Positions 45,998-54,791 are shown, counted from the first letter of the stretch. The stretch: DNA of 64,000 bases from Seohaeicola zhoushanensis (GCF_014656415.1 NZ_BNCJ01000002.1:62001-126000); one strand, 5' to 3'. The notes: a model not told the origin generated them from the letters alone. Numbers and translations are program-made.

Positions 45998-47697
45998 GGT
46001 CTGCCTTCTGCCGCATGGCGTCCGGCGATGAACCCGAAGGTCAGCGCCGGCCCGAGGTTGATGCCGCCCGCCGGGTAATGCCCGCCCATGACGCTCGCCA
46101 TGTCGGTCCCGGCGGCATAGAGGCCGGGGATCGGCTGCCCCTCGACGTCCAGCACGCGGGCCTTCCCGTCGGTCTTCAGTCCAGCGAAGGTGCCAAAGCT
46201 GCCAGGCACGACGCGGACGGCGTAGAAGGGTCCACGCTCGATGGGGGCAAGGTTCGGGTTCGGGCCAACGTCAGGATCGCCCTGCAGCCGCATGTAGGGT
46301 GTCGTGCCGCGCCCGAATTCCGGGTCTTCCCCCCGCCGCGCCGCTTCGTTGAAGCTGCGAACGGTGGCGGTCAGGGCCTCTGGGGCGATGCCGCAGGCGC
46401 GCGCCAGCGCCTCAAGGGTCGGGGCGGATCTCAGGTAGCCCGAGCGCAGCCAGGGCCTTATCGGCAAGGGCGCGGGGCGGACGATGCCCAGGCCATAGCG
46501 GCGCAGGAAGCGGTGGTCGCAGACCAGCCAGGAGGCCACCTCCTCGCCATCCGGCACCGCATCGAACATCGCCGCGACATAGTCGTAATAGCCCAGCCCC
46601 TCGTTGCAGAACCGCTTGCCATCGGCCAGAACGCCGATCACGCCGGGTTTGCCGCGGTCGATGATATGCGGGAAGACGCCGCGCCGACCATCCGGCCAGC
46701 ACACCTCGGAAACCGGGCACCAGGCGCCCGGCGCGGCAAGGGTCGTGGCCTGCTGGCCGCCAACGGCCTCGCCCAGCCGCAGCCCGTCGCCGGTCGCGCC
46801 GGACACGGCGAGGGTCTCATGCGCCTCAGGCCTCGGGAAGGTCGCGGCGCGCCGGGCGAGGTCTTGCGGATAGCCACCACAGGCCAGCACCACGCCGCGC
46901 CGCGCTGAGATCGTGACGCGCCCGGCGGGGCCGTCCAGCACCGCCCCAGTCACGCCCTCGGGGCCGCGCAGCAGTTCGGCAACCGCGTGGGAGGGGCGCA
47001 GATCGACGCCGAGGTCGAGCGCCGAGCGCAGCAGCCGCGCGACCAGCGCGTTGCCGTTGCGCAGGTCCATCCCGCGCCCGTGGCGGGCCAGCGACCAGAG
47101 GTGCCGCACCATCCGCCGCGCGACATGCAGGGCCGAGGGCAGCGATCGGGTCACGGTCATGAAGGCGCGCAGGTCGGCGCCGGACTGGATCGTCATGCCC
47201 AGGAATGAGGTTTCGGCCATCGGCGGACGCAGCAGGTCGATGGCGGGGCCCAGCCTGCGCCCGTCATAGGGCGCGGCAATCACCGAGCGGCCGCCGATCC
47301 CGGCACCCGGCAGGTGGCCATAGGTGTCGGGGATCCTGGCTCCGCATTCGAACTCGAGCGCCGTCTCGGACTCGAGGAACCCGACCATCTCGGGAGCGGC
47401 GGCAAGAAAGGCGTCGACCAGTTCGGGGTTGAAAGTGTTGCCCAACACGGCGGCGAGATAGGTGCGCGGGCCCGAGCGGTCCTCGTCAAAGCCATGCCGG
47501 CGCGCCACCGGGTTGCAGGGCGCCCAGATCCAGCCGCCCGACCAGGCGGTGGTCCCGCCCAGCACTGCATCCTTCTCGGCCACGATGACCCGCAGCCCGC
47601 GATGCGCCGCCGTCACCGCCGCCGCCAGCCCGGCTGCGCCGGACCCGGCAATCAGCAGGTCGCAGGTTTCGATGATGGTGTCGCTCTGTCCGGCCAC
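45994..47697 (-). CDS. FAD-dependent oxidoreductase (fumarate reductase/3-ketosteroid dehydrogenase-like)
   Basis: 567 residues from GTG 47697, which has GGGGGAG upstream; ATG 47730 is an alternative without ribosome-binding site. FAD motif LLIAGSGAAGLAAAVTAAHR near the N-terminus, then AWSGGWIWAP and a C-terminal FAD segment GLYAAGTDMASVMGGHYPAG. The family carries out alpha,beta-dehydrogenation or reduction of cyclic ketones and acids. Divergent from lysR and mirrored by the shikimate operon, it may dehydrogenate an alicyclic acid feeding that route. Confidence 0.86.
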   Translation of the reverse strand: MAGQSDTIIETCDLLIAGSGAAGLAAAVTAAHRGLRVIVAEKDAVLGGTTAWSGGWIWAPCNPVARRHGFDEDRSGPRTYLAAVLGNTFNPELVDAFLAAAPEMVGFLESETALEFECGARIPDTYGHLPGAGIGGRSVIAAPYDGRRLGPAIDLLRPPMAETSFLGMTIQSGADLRAFMTVTRSLPSALHVARRMVRHLWSLARHGRGMDLRNGNALVARLLRSALDLGVDLRPSHAVAELLRGPEGVTGAVLDGPAGRVTISARRGVVLACGGYPQDLARRAATFPRPEAHETLAVSGATGDGLRLGEAVGGQQATTLAAPGAWCPVSEVCWPDGRRGVFPHIIDRGKPGVIGVLADGKRFCNEGLGYYDYVAAMFDAVPDGEEVASWLVCDHRFLRRYGLGIVRPAPLPIRPWLRSGYLRSAPTLEALARACGIAPEALTATVRSFNEAARRGEDPEFGRGTTPYMRLQGDPDVGPNPNLAPIERGPFYAVRVVPGSFGTFAGLKTDGKARVLDVEGQPIPGLYAAGTDMASVMGGHYPAGGINLGPALTFGFIAGRHAAEGRP

Positions 47698-47740
47698 GAT
47701 GCGCTCCCCCTCATGCGGGTGGGATCTCATGGCGGGATTT

Positions 47741-47786
47741 GTAACGTCAAATGCTTGTTTGCGACTCTGGGTAACATAAGGTTAAT
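47741..47786 (-). promoter_or_regulatory. LysR-type binding region facing the flavoenzyme operon (mirror copy)
   Basis: Read on the minus strand it has ATTAACCTTATGTTA (47786-47772), 19 bases, then ATTTGACGTTAC (47752-47741), ending 43 bp before the flavoenzyme start. The same two boxes with the same 19-base gap occur on the plus strand at 48732-48777 facing the tctC operon. The arrangement fits the distal recognition and proximal activation sites of LysR regulators. Confidence 0.7.
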
Positions 47787-47812
47787 TGCGTATCAGGGCA
47801 AAGGAGAAGGCC

Positions 47813-48721
47813 ATGCGGGAAATCACCCTTCGCCAGGTCGAGGTCATCCGCGCCGTGATGCTGCGCGGCACGATCAACGGCGCGGCCGAGTTCCTGGGTG
47901 TCTCGGCGCCCGGCATCTCGCGGCTCATCAAGCATACCGAGGAGACCCTCGGCCTGCGCCTGTTCGAGCGGCGGGCGGGGCTGTTCATCCCTTCCGTCGA
48001 GGCCGGCAAGGTCTTTGACCAGATCCGCGAGGTCTACAAGGGTGTCGAGAACCTGCAATCGGCGCTCGACTCGCTGAAGAAGGGCGAAGAGGTGCAACTG
48101 GCCTTCGCCTCGGCCCCTTCGGTCGCGCAGTTCATCGCCGCAAGGTCACTGCGGACAGTGCGCGCGCGTTACCCCGATCTCTACATCGACCTCAACATCC
48201 TCAAGATCGAGGAGACCACCGACTATCTTCTGCTGGAGCGCGGCGAGTTCGTGATCATGAGTTCGCCGGTTCACAACCCCGGCATCCAGAGCGAGAAGCT
48301 CGCCCATGGTCGGGTCATCGCGATCCTGCCCGAGGGGCATCCGCTCTGCGAACGGGACGTGGTCTCGGTGCATGACCTCGTGCGCGAGCCGCTGGTCGGC
48401 ATCGACCCGGCCGACCCCTACGGCCGCATCGTGACCCGCCCCTTCCGCGAGGGGGGGATCGCCTTCCGCCACACCATGCGGGGCCGCTTCGCGCAGACCG
48501 TGGTAAGCCTCGTGCGGCACGGGCTGGGTGTGGCGCTGATCGACGAGTTCTCGGTCTCCGAGGTCTACATGCCCGGAATCGTGAGAAAGCCCATCGCCGA
48601 GGAAACCTTCATCGACATCTACGCCGTGACCAAGAAAGACCGCGTTCTGTCGAGCTTTGCCGAATTCGCCATCCAGCAGTTCCGCAAGGAGCTGAATGAT
48701 GCGGGGCACGACTGGTCCTGA
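47813..48721 (+). CDS. LysR-family transcriptional regulator
   Basis: 302 residues from ATG 47813 (AAGGAG upstream). The N-terminal helix-turn-helix (GTINGAAEFLGVSAPGISRL) is followed by the LysR effector domain (about 90-295). It sits between the flavoenzyme operon (minus) and the tctCBA/shikimate operon (plus). The paired boxes in both flanking intergenic regions make it the likely regulator of both. Confidence 0.92.
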   Translation: MREITLRQVEVIRAVMLRGTINGAAEFLGVSAPGISRLIKHTEETLGLRLFERRAGLFIPSVEAGKVFDQIREVYKGVENLQSALDSLKKGEEVQLAFASAPSVAQFIAARSLRTVRARYPDLYIDLNILKIEETTDYLLLERGEFVIMSSPVHNPGIQSEKLAHGRVIAILPEGHPLCERDVVSVHDLVREPLVGIDPADPYGRIVTRPFREGGIAFRHTMRGRFAQTVVSLVRHGLGVALIDEFSVSEVYMPGIVRKPIAEETFIDIYAVTKKDRVLSSFAEFAIQQFRKELNDAGHDWS

Positions 48722-48731
48722 GTGGATTGCG

Positions 48732-48777
48732 ATTAACATGATGTTATCATATCATCCGAATTGATATTTGACGTTAC
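48732..48777 (+). promoter_or_regulatory. LysR-type binding region facing the tctC-shikimate operon
   Basis: ATTAACATGATGTTA (48732-48746; TAACATGATGTTA is a perfect palindrome), 19 bases, then ATTTGACGTTAC (48766-48777), ending 76 bp before the tctC start. It is the inverted counterpart of 47741-47786. Confidence 0.72.
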
Positions 48778-48853
48778 GTCGTGAGTCGGGGCAAGAAAGC
48801 GCCTGACGGTCGTGGGGAGGTTCACGTCCGAAAGCTCTCAATGGGAGGAAACC

Positions 48854-49858
48854 ATGAAGCGTTTCATTATCGGCGCCGCTTCGGCGCTCGTCCTCGGTGT
48901 TTCTGCTGCCGGGGCACAGGACTACCCCAGCAAGGAAATCCAGGGCATCATCCAGTGGGGGGCCGGCGGCTCGACCGACACGGTGATGCGCTCGGTCACG
49001 CCGCACGCCGAAGAGGTGCTGAAGGGCACCGTCGTCATGCAGAACATGACCGGCGGCGTCGGCGCCATCGCGCTGAACCATGTCGCTACCCAGGCCGCCG
49101 ACGGCTATACCTTGCTGATGGGTGCGGAAAACCCGCTGCTCTACAAGGTGATGGGCCTGGGCGACAAGGATTACTCGGACTTCATTCCGGTCAACATCCT
49201 GGCCCGTGGCACGCCGATCCTGGTGGCCAACCCAGCCGCGCCCTTCGACGACTACGCAGGCATGATCGCCTACATCAAGGAACATCCGGGCGAGTTGCGC
49301 GTCGGCGCCACCGGGCCGGGCGGCCTGCCCTCGGTGGTCACCGCGATGATCAACACGGTCGAAGGCAAGATGGACGTGATCTCGGTGCCCTACGACGGTG
49401 ACGGCCCGGCCCTCACCGCGCTGCAGGGCGGCGCCATCGACGTCATGCCCGCCGTGCTCGGCGCCGCCATCGAAGGCATCCGCGCCGGCAAGATGAAGCC
49501 GCTGGCCGTCTTCGACGTGAAGGCCAACGACAAGCTGCCCGAGGTCAAGCCGGTCACCGACTTCAACGCGGGCTACAACACCTACCTGCCCTGGGGCCCG
49601 TTCTTCGGCGTCTTCGTCGCCAAGGGCACGCCCGACGACGTGGTCGCCAAGCTGTCGGCCGCCTATGCCGAGGGCGCCAAGGCCCCCGACTTTGTCGAAC
49701 TGATGGACAACCGCGGCTTCTCGATGCTCAGCATCTCGGGCGCCGAGGCCGAGGCCTTCCTCGCCAAGTGGCAGCAGGGCACCACCTGGCTGCTGCAGGA
49801 CGCCGGTCTGACCAAGGCATCGCCCGAAGAGTTCGGCATCGCGCGTCCGAGCAAGTAA
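48854..49858 (+). CDS. Tripartite tricarboxylate transporter substrate-binding protein (TctC/Bug family)
   Basis: 334 residues with signal peptide (LVLGVSAAGAQD). Bug motifs: YPSKEIQGIIQWGAGGSTDT and HVATQAADGYTLLMGAENPL. ATG 48854 follows GGGAGGA. First gene of the five-gene shikimate operon, separated from tctB by a strong hairpin that should raise binding-protein levels over the permeases. Ligand inferred to be quinate, shikimate or a related cyclic acid. Confidence 0.9.
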   Translation: MKRFIIGAASALVLGVSAAGAQDYPSKEIQGIIQWGAGGSTDTVMRSVTPHAEEVLKGTVVMQNMTGGVGAIALNHVATQAADGYTLLMGAENPLLYKVMGLGDKDYSDFIPVNILARGTPILVANPAAPFDDYAGMIAYIKEHPGELRVGATGPGGLPSVVTAMINTVEGKMDVISVPYDGDGPALTALQGGAIDVMPAVLGAAIEGIRAGKMKPLAVFDVKANDKLPEVKPVTDFNAGYNTYLPWGPFFGVFVAKGTPDDVVAKLSAAYAEGAKAPDFVELMDNRGFSMLSISGAEAEAFLAKWQQGTTWLLQDAGLTKASPEEFGIARPSK

Positions 49859-49894
49859 TCGAGCAGGGCGGTCTCAACCGCCAACACGCAGAGG

Positions 49895-49930
49895 GCGCCG
49901 CACTTCACAGCACTGGAGTGCGGCGCTTTT
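49895..49930 (+). terminator. Intra-operon attenuator/terminator between tctC and tctB
   Basis: GCGCCGCACT (49895-49904) pairs perfectly with AGTGCGGCGC (49917-49926), extendable by three inner pairs, followed by TTTT. A rho-independent-type partial terminator here would give excess binding protein relative to the membrane subunits. Confidence 0.75.
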
Positions 49931-49964
49931 CATTCCGGGGAACGGATCGGGGGGAGGATACCCT

Positions 49965-50528
49965 ATGTCGAAGATCGAAACGGAACACCACGACGGCACG
50001 TCCGATGCGACGCCCGGCGGATACGAGGGCCAGCGGCGGCCCGGAGAACTGGTCTTCGGCGCGGCGATGCTGCTGGGAAGCCTCGGCCTCTTGTGGAACG
50101 CCTACGGCATCTCGGGTTTCGATGCCCTCTCGGCACCCGGCACGGTCCCGATGGCGACCACCTCCGTCATGGTCATCAGCGCGGCAATTGTCTTCCTGCG
50201 CGACATGCGCCTGCCCAGGGTCTCGGGCGAGACCGTCCTCAAGGACATTCTGCCCGGCGTGGTCGTCCTGGTGGCGCTGCTGCTCATCGCCTACGGCTTC
50301 CTGCTCCAACCGCTGGGCTTCCTGCCCACCTCGGCACTCTTCCTCGTGACCGCGATCAAGCTGCTTGGCGGGCGCAACTGGACATGGACCATCGCGGTCT
50401 CCTTCGTCAGCCTTCTCATCATCTGGATCGTGTTCCGGATCGTCTTCACCGTGCTGATGCCCGCCGGCATCGTGCCCGAGGCCGAGATGGTCCAGGTCCT
50501 GCGCAACCTCTTCAGCGGAGCGAAATGA
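49965..50528 (+). CDS. Tripartite tricarboxylate transporter small permease (TctB-type)
   Basis: 187 residues: N-terminal hydrophilic ~25 residues, then four transmembrane segments (LVFGAAMLLGSLGLLWNAYG; LPGVVVLVALLLIAYGFLL; VSFVSLLIIWIVFRIVFTVL). GTVPMATTSVMVI is the family's typical segment after the first helix. The stop overlaps the tctA start. Confidence 0.87.
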   Translation: MSKIETEHHDGTSDATPGGYEGQRRPGELVFGAAMLLGSLGLLWNAYGISGFDALSAPGTVPMATTSVMVISAAIVFLRDMRLPRVSGETVLKDILPGVVVLVALLLIAYGFLLQPLGFLPTSALFLVTAIKLLGGRNWTWTIAVSFVSLLIIWIVFRIVFTVLMPAGIVPEAEMVQVLRNLFSGAK

Positions 50529-52048
50529 TGGACGCCATTCTTGCCTTCCTGACCGTCTTCACCCAGCCCGAGCTGCTGCTTCTAGTCGGTCTTGGCACCT
50601 TCGCAGGGGTCTACATCGGGGCGATCCCCGGCCTCTCGGTGACGATGGCGGTCTCGATCCTGATCTCCTTCACCTTCTCCTGGGATGTCTACCCGGCGAT
50701 CTCGCTGATGATCGGCATCTACATGGGCGGGGTCTATGGCGGCTCGCGCACGGCGATCCTGCTCAACATCCCCGGTGCGCCCTCGGCGATCGCCACCGCG
50801 CTTGACGGCTACCCGATGGCGCAGCGGGGCGAGGCGGGCACGGCGATCGGCGTCACCACGGTGATGTCCTTCATCGGCGGCTTCATCGGCATCGCGGTGC
50901 TGGCCGTGGCGGCGCCCTTCGTGTCGGAGTTCGCGCTGAAGTTCCAGCCGCGCGACTACATGCTGCTGGCGGTGCTGGGCATCCTGCTGGTCGGCTCGCT
51001 CTCTTCGGGCAGCCTGGTCAAGGGCATCTTCGCCGGCGCGCTGGGCATCGCCATCGGCGCCGTCGGCCGCGACCCGCTGACCTTCACCGAGCGTTTCACC
51101 TTTGACCTGCAGATCATGCAGGGCGGGATCTCGTTCATCGCCGTGATGATCGGCATGTTCGGCGTCTCCGAGGCGCTGATGCAGCTGCACCACGTCGAGA
51201 AGGACGCCGTGCGCCAGAAGATCACCCGCATCGTCCCCTCGCTTGCCACGGTGAGGAAGCACCTGCCGCTGTCGCTGCAGACCTCGACCATCGGCGTCAT
51301 CATCGGCGCGCTGCCGGGCACCGGCGGCGACATCGCGGCGCTGATGGCCTATGACCACGCCAAGCGCGTCACCAAGAAACCCGAGGTGCCTTTCGGCAAG
51401 GGCGCGATGGAGGGCCTCGTCGCCCCGGAAACCGCCAACAACGCCGCCGTCGGCGGGGCCTTCATCCCGATGATGACGCTGGGCATTCCGGGCGACGCGG
51501 TGACCGCCATCATGATCGGTGCGCTGTTCATCCACGGACTGAACCCCGGTCCGATGCTGATGATCGACAAGCCGGATATGTTCTGGTTCATCGTCGGCGC
51601 GCTGGTCATGGCGAACTTCTTCATGCTGTTCTTCGGACTGACCGGCATCAAGCTCTTCACCAAGATCGTCGAGATGCCGCGCTCGGTGCTGATCCCGCTC
51701 ATCATGCTGCTCTCGATCGTCGGCGCCTATGCGGTCAACAACTCGATCAGCGATGTCTACTGGATGCTCGGTTTCGGCTTCTTCGGCTACTTCATGCGCC
51801 ACTATGGCTATCCGCTGGGGCCGGTGATCCTGGGCGTGATCCTGTCCCGCCTGCTCGACGACAACTGGCGCCGGGCGATCATTTCCGAACGCGAGGACCT
51901 GGGCCGCTTCTTCTATGGCATCGTCACCAGTCCGCTCTCGCTGGTGCTGTTCATCGCCGTGATCCTGATCTTCGTCTCGCAGACGCCCCTGTGGCGGCGC
52001 GGCAAGGAGAAACTGTTTGGCACGCAGGTCGAGGAGGCCCGGCAATGA
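50525..52048 (+). CDS. Tripartite tricarboxylate transporter permease (TctA-type)
   Basis: 507 residues, about twelve helices. TctA motifs: YIGAIPGLSVTMAVSILISF, GGVYGGSRTAILLNIPGAPS, ALDGYPMAQRG, IGALPGTGGDIAALMAYDHA, and NNAAVGGAFIPMMTLGIPGD. Channel subunit of the shikimate-module TTT importer. ATGATG start overlaps the tctB stop; the stop overlaps the dehydrogenase start. Confidence 0.93.
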   Translation: MMDAILAFLTVFTQPELLLLVGLGTFAGVYIGAIPGLSVTMAVSILISFTFSWDVYPAISLMIGIYMGGVYGGSRTAILLNIPGAPSAIATALDGYPMAQRGEAGTAIGVTTVMSFIGGFIGIAVLAVAAPFVSEFALKFQPRDYMLLAVLGILLVGSLSSGSLVKGIFAGALGIAIGAVGRDPLTFTERFTFDLQIMQGGISFIAVMIGMFGVSEALMQLHHVEKDAVRQKITRIVPSLATVRKHLPLSLQTSTIGVIIGALPGTGGDIAALMAYDHAKRVTKKPEVPFGKGAMEGLVAPETANNAAVGGAFIPMMTLGIPGDAVTAIMIGALFIHGLNPGPMLMIDKPDMFWFIVGALVMANFFMLFFGLTGIKLFTKIVEMPRSVLIPLIMLLSIVGAYAVNNSISDVYWMLGFGFFGYFMRHYGYPLGPVILGVILSRLLDDNWRRAIISEREDLGRFFYGIVTSPLSLVLFIAVILIFVSQTPLWRRGKEKLFGTQVEEARQ

Positions 52049-52896
52049 CCGCTGCGAAGACCCTGAAACTCGGCCTTATCGGCGATAATATCGCGCGTTC
52101 GCGCTCGCCTCTGCTGCACCGGCTCGCCGGGCAGCAGAACGGGATCGAGGTGACCTATGACCGGCTGGTGCCCCGCGATCTGGGCCGCAGCTTCGACGAG
52201 GTCTTCGCCGATTGCACCGCGCAGGGCTTTCGCGGCATCAACGTGACCTATCCCTACAAGGAGATCGCGGCGGGCAAGGTGCAGGTCGACGACCCGCTGG
52301 TGCGGGCCGTCGGCGCGGTGAACACCGTGATCTTCGGCGAGGGGACGCCCAAGGGCTTCAACACTGACCACTCGGGCTTCATGGCCGCCTATCGCAATGT
52401 CCGGGGCGACCGCCCGACCGGCACCGTTCTGATGATCGGCACCGGCGGGGTAGGCCGGGCGGTGGCCTTCGGCCTCGCCGGGCTCGGCACCCGCAGCCTG
52501 CGGCTGGTCGACCGTGACCCGGCCAAGGCCGAGGCCCTGGCCGATGCGCTGCGTTCCGTGGTGCCGGACATGGACATCAGCATCTGGATCGACGCCGAAA
52601 GCGCCGCCAAGGGCGCGACCGGTCTCATCAATTGCACGCCCGTCGGCATGGTCGGCTACGAGGGTACGCCCCTGCCGGCCTCGGCGATGCCGGGCGCGGA
52701 ATGGGCATTTGACGCCGTCTATACCCCGACCGACACCCAATTCCTGACCGACGCCGAGGCGGCGGGCCTCTCGGTGATCTCGGGCTGGGAGCTGTTCTTC
52801 TTCCAGGGCGTGCATGCCTGGTCGCTGTTCTCGGGCCTCGGCCTTGACGAGGCCGGCCTGCGCACCAGCTTGCTCAGCATCGGAGAGGCCGCATGA
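52045..52896 (+). CDS. Shikimate/quinate dehydrogenase family protein, probably NAD-dependent catabolic type
   Basis: 283 residues of the AroE family. Substrate-site SRSPLLHR, catalytic Lys72 in NVTYPYKE and Asp108 in NTDHSGF; Rossmann motif GTGGVGRAVAF. After the second strand the sequence is LVDRDPAKAE (Asp156) instead of the NRT/NR motif that binds the NADP phosphate in biosynthetic AroE, favouring NAD as in QsuD-type quinate/shikimate dehydrogenases. Placed between an importer and dehydroshikimate dehydratase, it should oxidise shikimate or quinate to the 3-dehydro compound. Confidence 0.88.
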   Translation: MTAAKTLKLGLIGDNIARSRSPLLHRLAGQQNGIEVTYDRLVPRDLGRSFDEVFADCTAQGFRGINVTYPYKEIAAGKVQVDDPLVRAVGAVNTVIFGEGTPKGFNTDHSGFMAAYRNVRGDRPTGTVLMIGTGGVGRAVAFGLAGLGTRSLRLVDRDPAKAEALADALRSVVPDMDISIWIDAESAAKGATGLINCTPVGMVGYEGTPLPASAMPGAEWAFDAVYTPTDTQFLTDAEAAGLSVISGWELFFFQGVHAWSLFSGLGLDEAGLRTSLLSIGEAA

Positions 52897-54770
52897 AGAC
52901 CGCCATCGCCACCGTCTCGATCTCGGGCACCCTGTCGGAAAAGCTCGACGCCATCTCGGCCGCCGGCTTCGACGGAATCGAGATCTTCGAGCAGGACTTC
53001 ATCACCGACGAGGGCAGCGCCCGCGACGTGGGCCAGCGCATTCGCGACAAGGGGCTGGAGATCAGCCTGTTCCAGCCCTTCCGCGACTTCGAGGGCCTGC
53101 CGGGCGAATTGCGCGTCAAGGCCTTCGACCGGGCCGAGCGCAAGTTCGACCTGATGCAGGAACTCGGAGCCGATCTGATCCTGATCTGTTCGTCAGTTCA
53201 TCCCAAGGCGATGGGCGGGATCGACCGTGCGGCGGACGACCTGCGCGAACTCGGTGAACGGGCGGCGAAACGGGGGCTGCGCATCGGCTACGAGGCGCTG
53301 GCCTGGGGCCGCTACGTCAACGATCACCGCGACGCCTGGGAGATCGTCCGGCGCGCCGATCACCCGAATGTCGGTGTCATCCTCGACAGCTTCCACACGC
53401 TGGGCCGCGGCCTTGACCCGGAAACCATCCGGCGTATTCCCGGCGACCGGATCTTCTTTGTCCAGCTTGCCGATGCGCCGCTGATCCCGATGGACCTGCT
53501 CTATTGGTCGCGCCACTTCCGCAACATGCCGGGCGAGGGCGATCTGCCGGTGACCGACTTCATGCGCGCCGTGCTGGCGGCGGGCTACAAGGGGCCGGTC
53601 AGCCTCGAGATCTTCAACGACCAGTTCCGCGGCGGCAGCCCGAAGACCGTCGCACTCGACGGCTACCGCTCGCTCGTCACCCTGATGGACGACGTCCGCC
53701 GCGCCGAGCCCGAGCTCGAGATCGACCTGACTGCCATCCCTCCGCGCCAGCCGGTGCAGGGCACCGCCTTCATCGAATTCGCCACGCAGGGGCAGGAGGG
53801 CCAGAAGCTGCGCGCCCAGCTCCGGGCGCTGGGCTTTTCGGAAACCGGCCGGCATGTCGGCAAGGCGATCGAGCTGTGGCAGCAGGGCGACATCCGCATC
53901 GTGGTAAACGAACAGCGCGGCGACTTTGCCGCCTCGGCCTATAATGCGCATGGCACCTCGGTCTGCGACATCGGCCTGCATGTGCCCTCGTCCGCCGACA
54001 CGCTGGCCCGCGCCTCGGCGCTGGGGTCAAAGCAGTTCTCGCAGCCGCCCTCGGTGGGCCAGCTCGACATTCCGGCGATCCGGGGACTGGGCGGCAGCGT
54101 GCTGCACTTCCTCGACGACAGCCACGCCGGGGTCTGGGAGGCCGAATTCGGCACCTCGCGCGCCGGTCCGCCGGGCGTCGGCCTGCTGGCAGTCGACCAT
54201 CTCGCGCAGACCATGACCTATGACGAGATGCTCAGCTGGTCGCTGTTCTACAGCTCGCTCTTCAACATGGAGAAGGCCCCGATGGTCGACGTGATCGACC
54301 CCGACGGGCTGGTCCGCTCGCAGGCGCTGACCACGCCGGGCGGCGAGATGCGGATCACCCTGAACGGCGCCGAGACGCACCGCACCTTCGCGGGCGCCTT
54401 CCTCGCCGAGAGCTTCGGCGCGCCGGTGCAGCACATCGCGCTGACCACCGACGACATCTTCGCCACCGCCGAGGCCCTGGCCGAACGCGGCTTCGAGGCG
54501 CTGCCGATCCCGTCGAACTACTACGACGACCTGGCCAGTCGGCTCGACATCGCCCCGGACGACCTCGCGCGGATGAAGCGGTGGAACATCCTGCACGACC
54601 GCGACGACCACGGCAGCTTCCACCAGATCTATGGCCGGGCCTCGGCCAGCGGGTTCTTCTTCGAGATCGTCGAGCGCAAAGGCTACCAGGGCTATGGCGC
54701 GCCCAACGCCCCGTTCCGCATCGCGGCGCAGAAGCGGCTGGCGCGGCCCAAGGGGATGCCCTCGCACTGA
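52893..54770 (+). CDS. quiC: 3-dehydroshikimate dehydratase with HPPD-like C-terminal domain (QuiC1/QsuB-type)
   Basis: 625 residues in two halves. Residues about 1-270 form an AP-endonuclease-2-like TIM barrel (GFDGIEIFEQDFITDEG; ILDSFHTLGRGLDPETI; VQLADAPLIPMDLLYWSRHF), the dehydroshikimate dehydratase domain. About 285-625 form a 4-hydroxyphenylpyruvate-dioxygenase-like VOC domain that keeps the His-His-Glu iron-ligand positions (His436, His514, Glu591). The family converts 3-dehydroshikimate to protocatechuate. Overlaps the dehydrogenase by four bases. No protocatechuate ring-cleavage genes are in the window. Confidence 0.88.
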   Translation: MKTAIATVSISGTLSEKLDAISAAGFDGIEIFEQDFITDEGSARDVGQRIRDKGLEISLFQPFRDFEGLPGELRVKAFDRAERKFDLMQELGADLILICSSVHPKAMGGIDRAADDLRELGERAAKRGLRIGYEALAWGRYVNDHRDAWEIVRRADHPNVGVILDSFHTLGRGLDPETIRRIPGDRIFFVQLADAPLIPMDLLYWSRHFRNMPGEGDLPVTDFMRAVLAAGYKGPVSLEIFNDQFRGGSPKTVALDGYRSLVTLMDDVRRAEPELEIDLTAIPPRQPVQGTAFIEFATQGQEGQKLRAQLRALGFSETGRHVGKAIELWQQGDIRIVVNEQRGDFAASAYNAHGTSVCDIGLHVPSSADTLARASALGSKQFSQPPSVGQLDIPAIRGLGGSVLHFLDDSHAGVWEAEFGTSRAGPPGVGLLAVDHLAQTMTYDEMLSWSLFYSSLFNMEKAPMVDVIDPDGLVRSQALTTPGGEMRITLNGAETHRTFAGAFLAESFGAPVQHIALTTDDIFATAEALAERGFEALPIPSNYYDDLASRLDIAPDDLARMKRWNILHDRDDHGSFHQIYGRASASGFFFEIVERKGYQGYGAPNAPFRIAAQKRLARPKGMPSH

Positions 54771-54791
54771 AGGCAGCCCGGTGGCCCGCGG

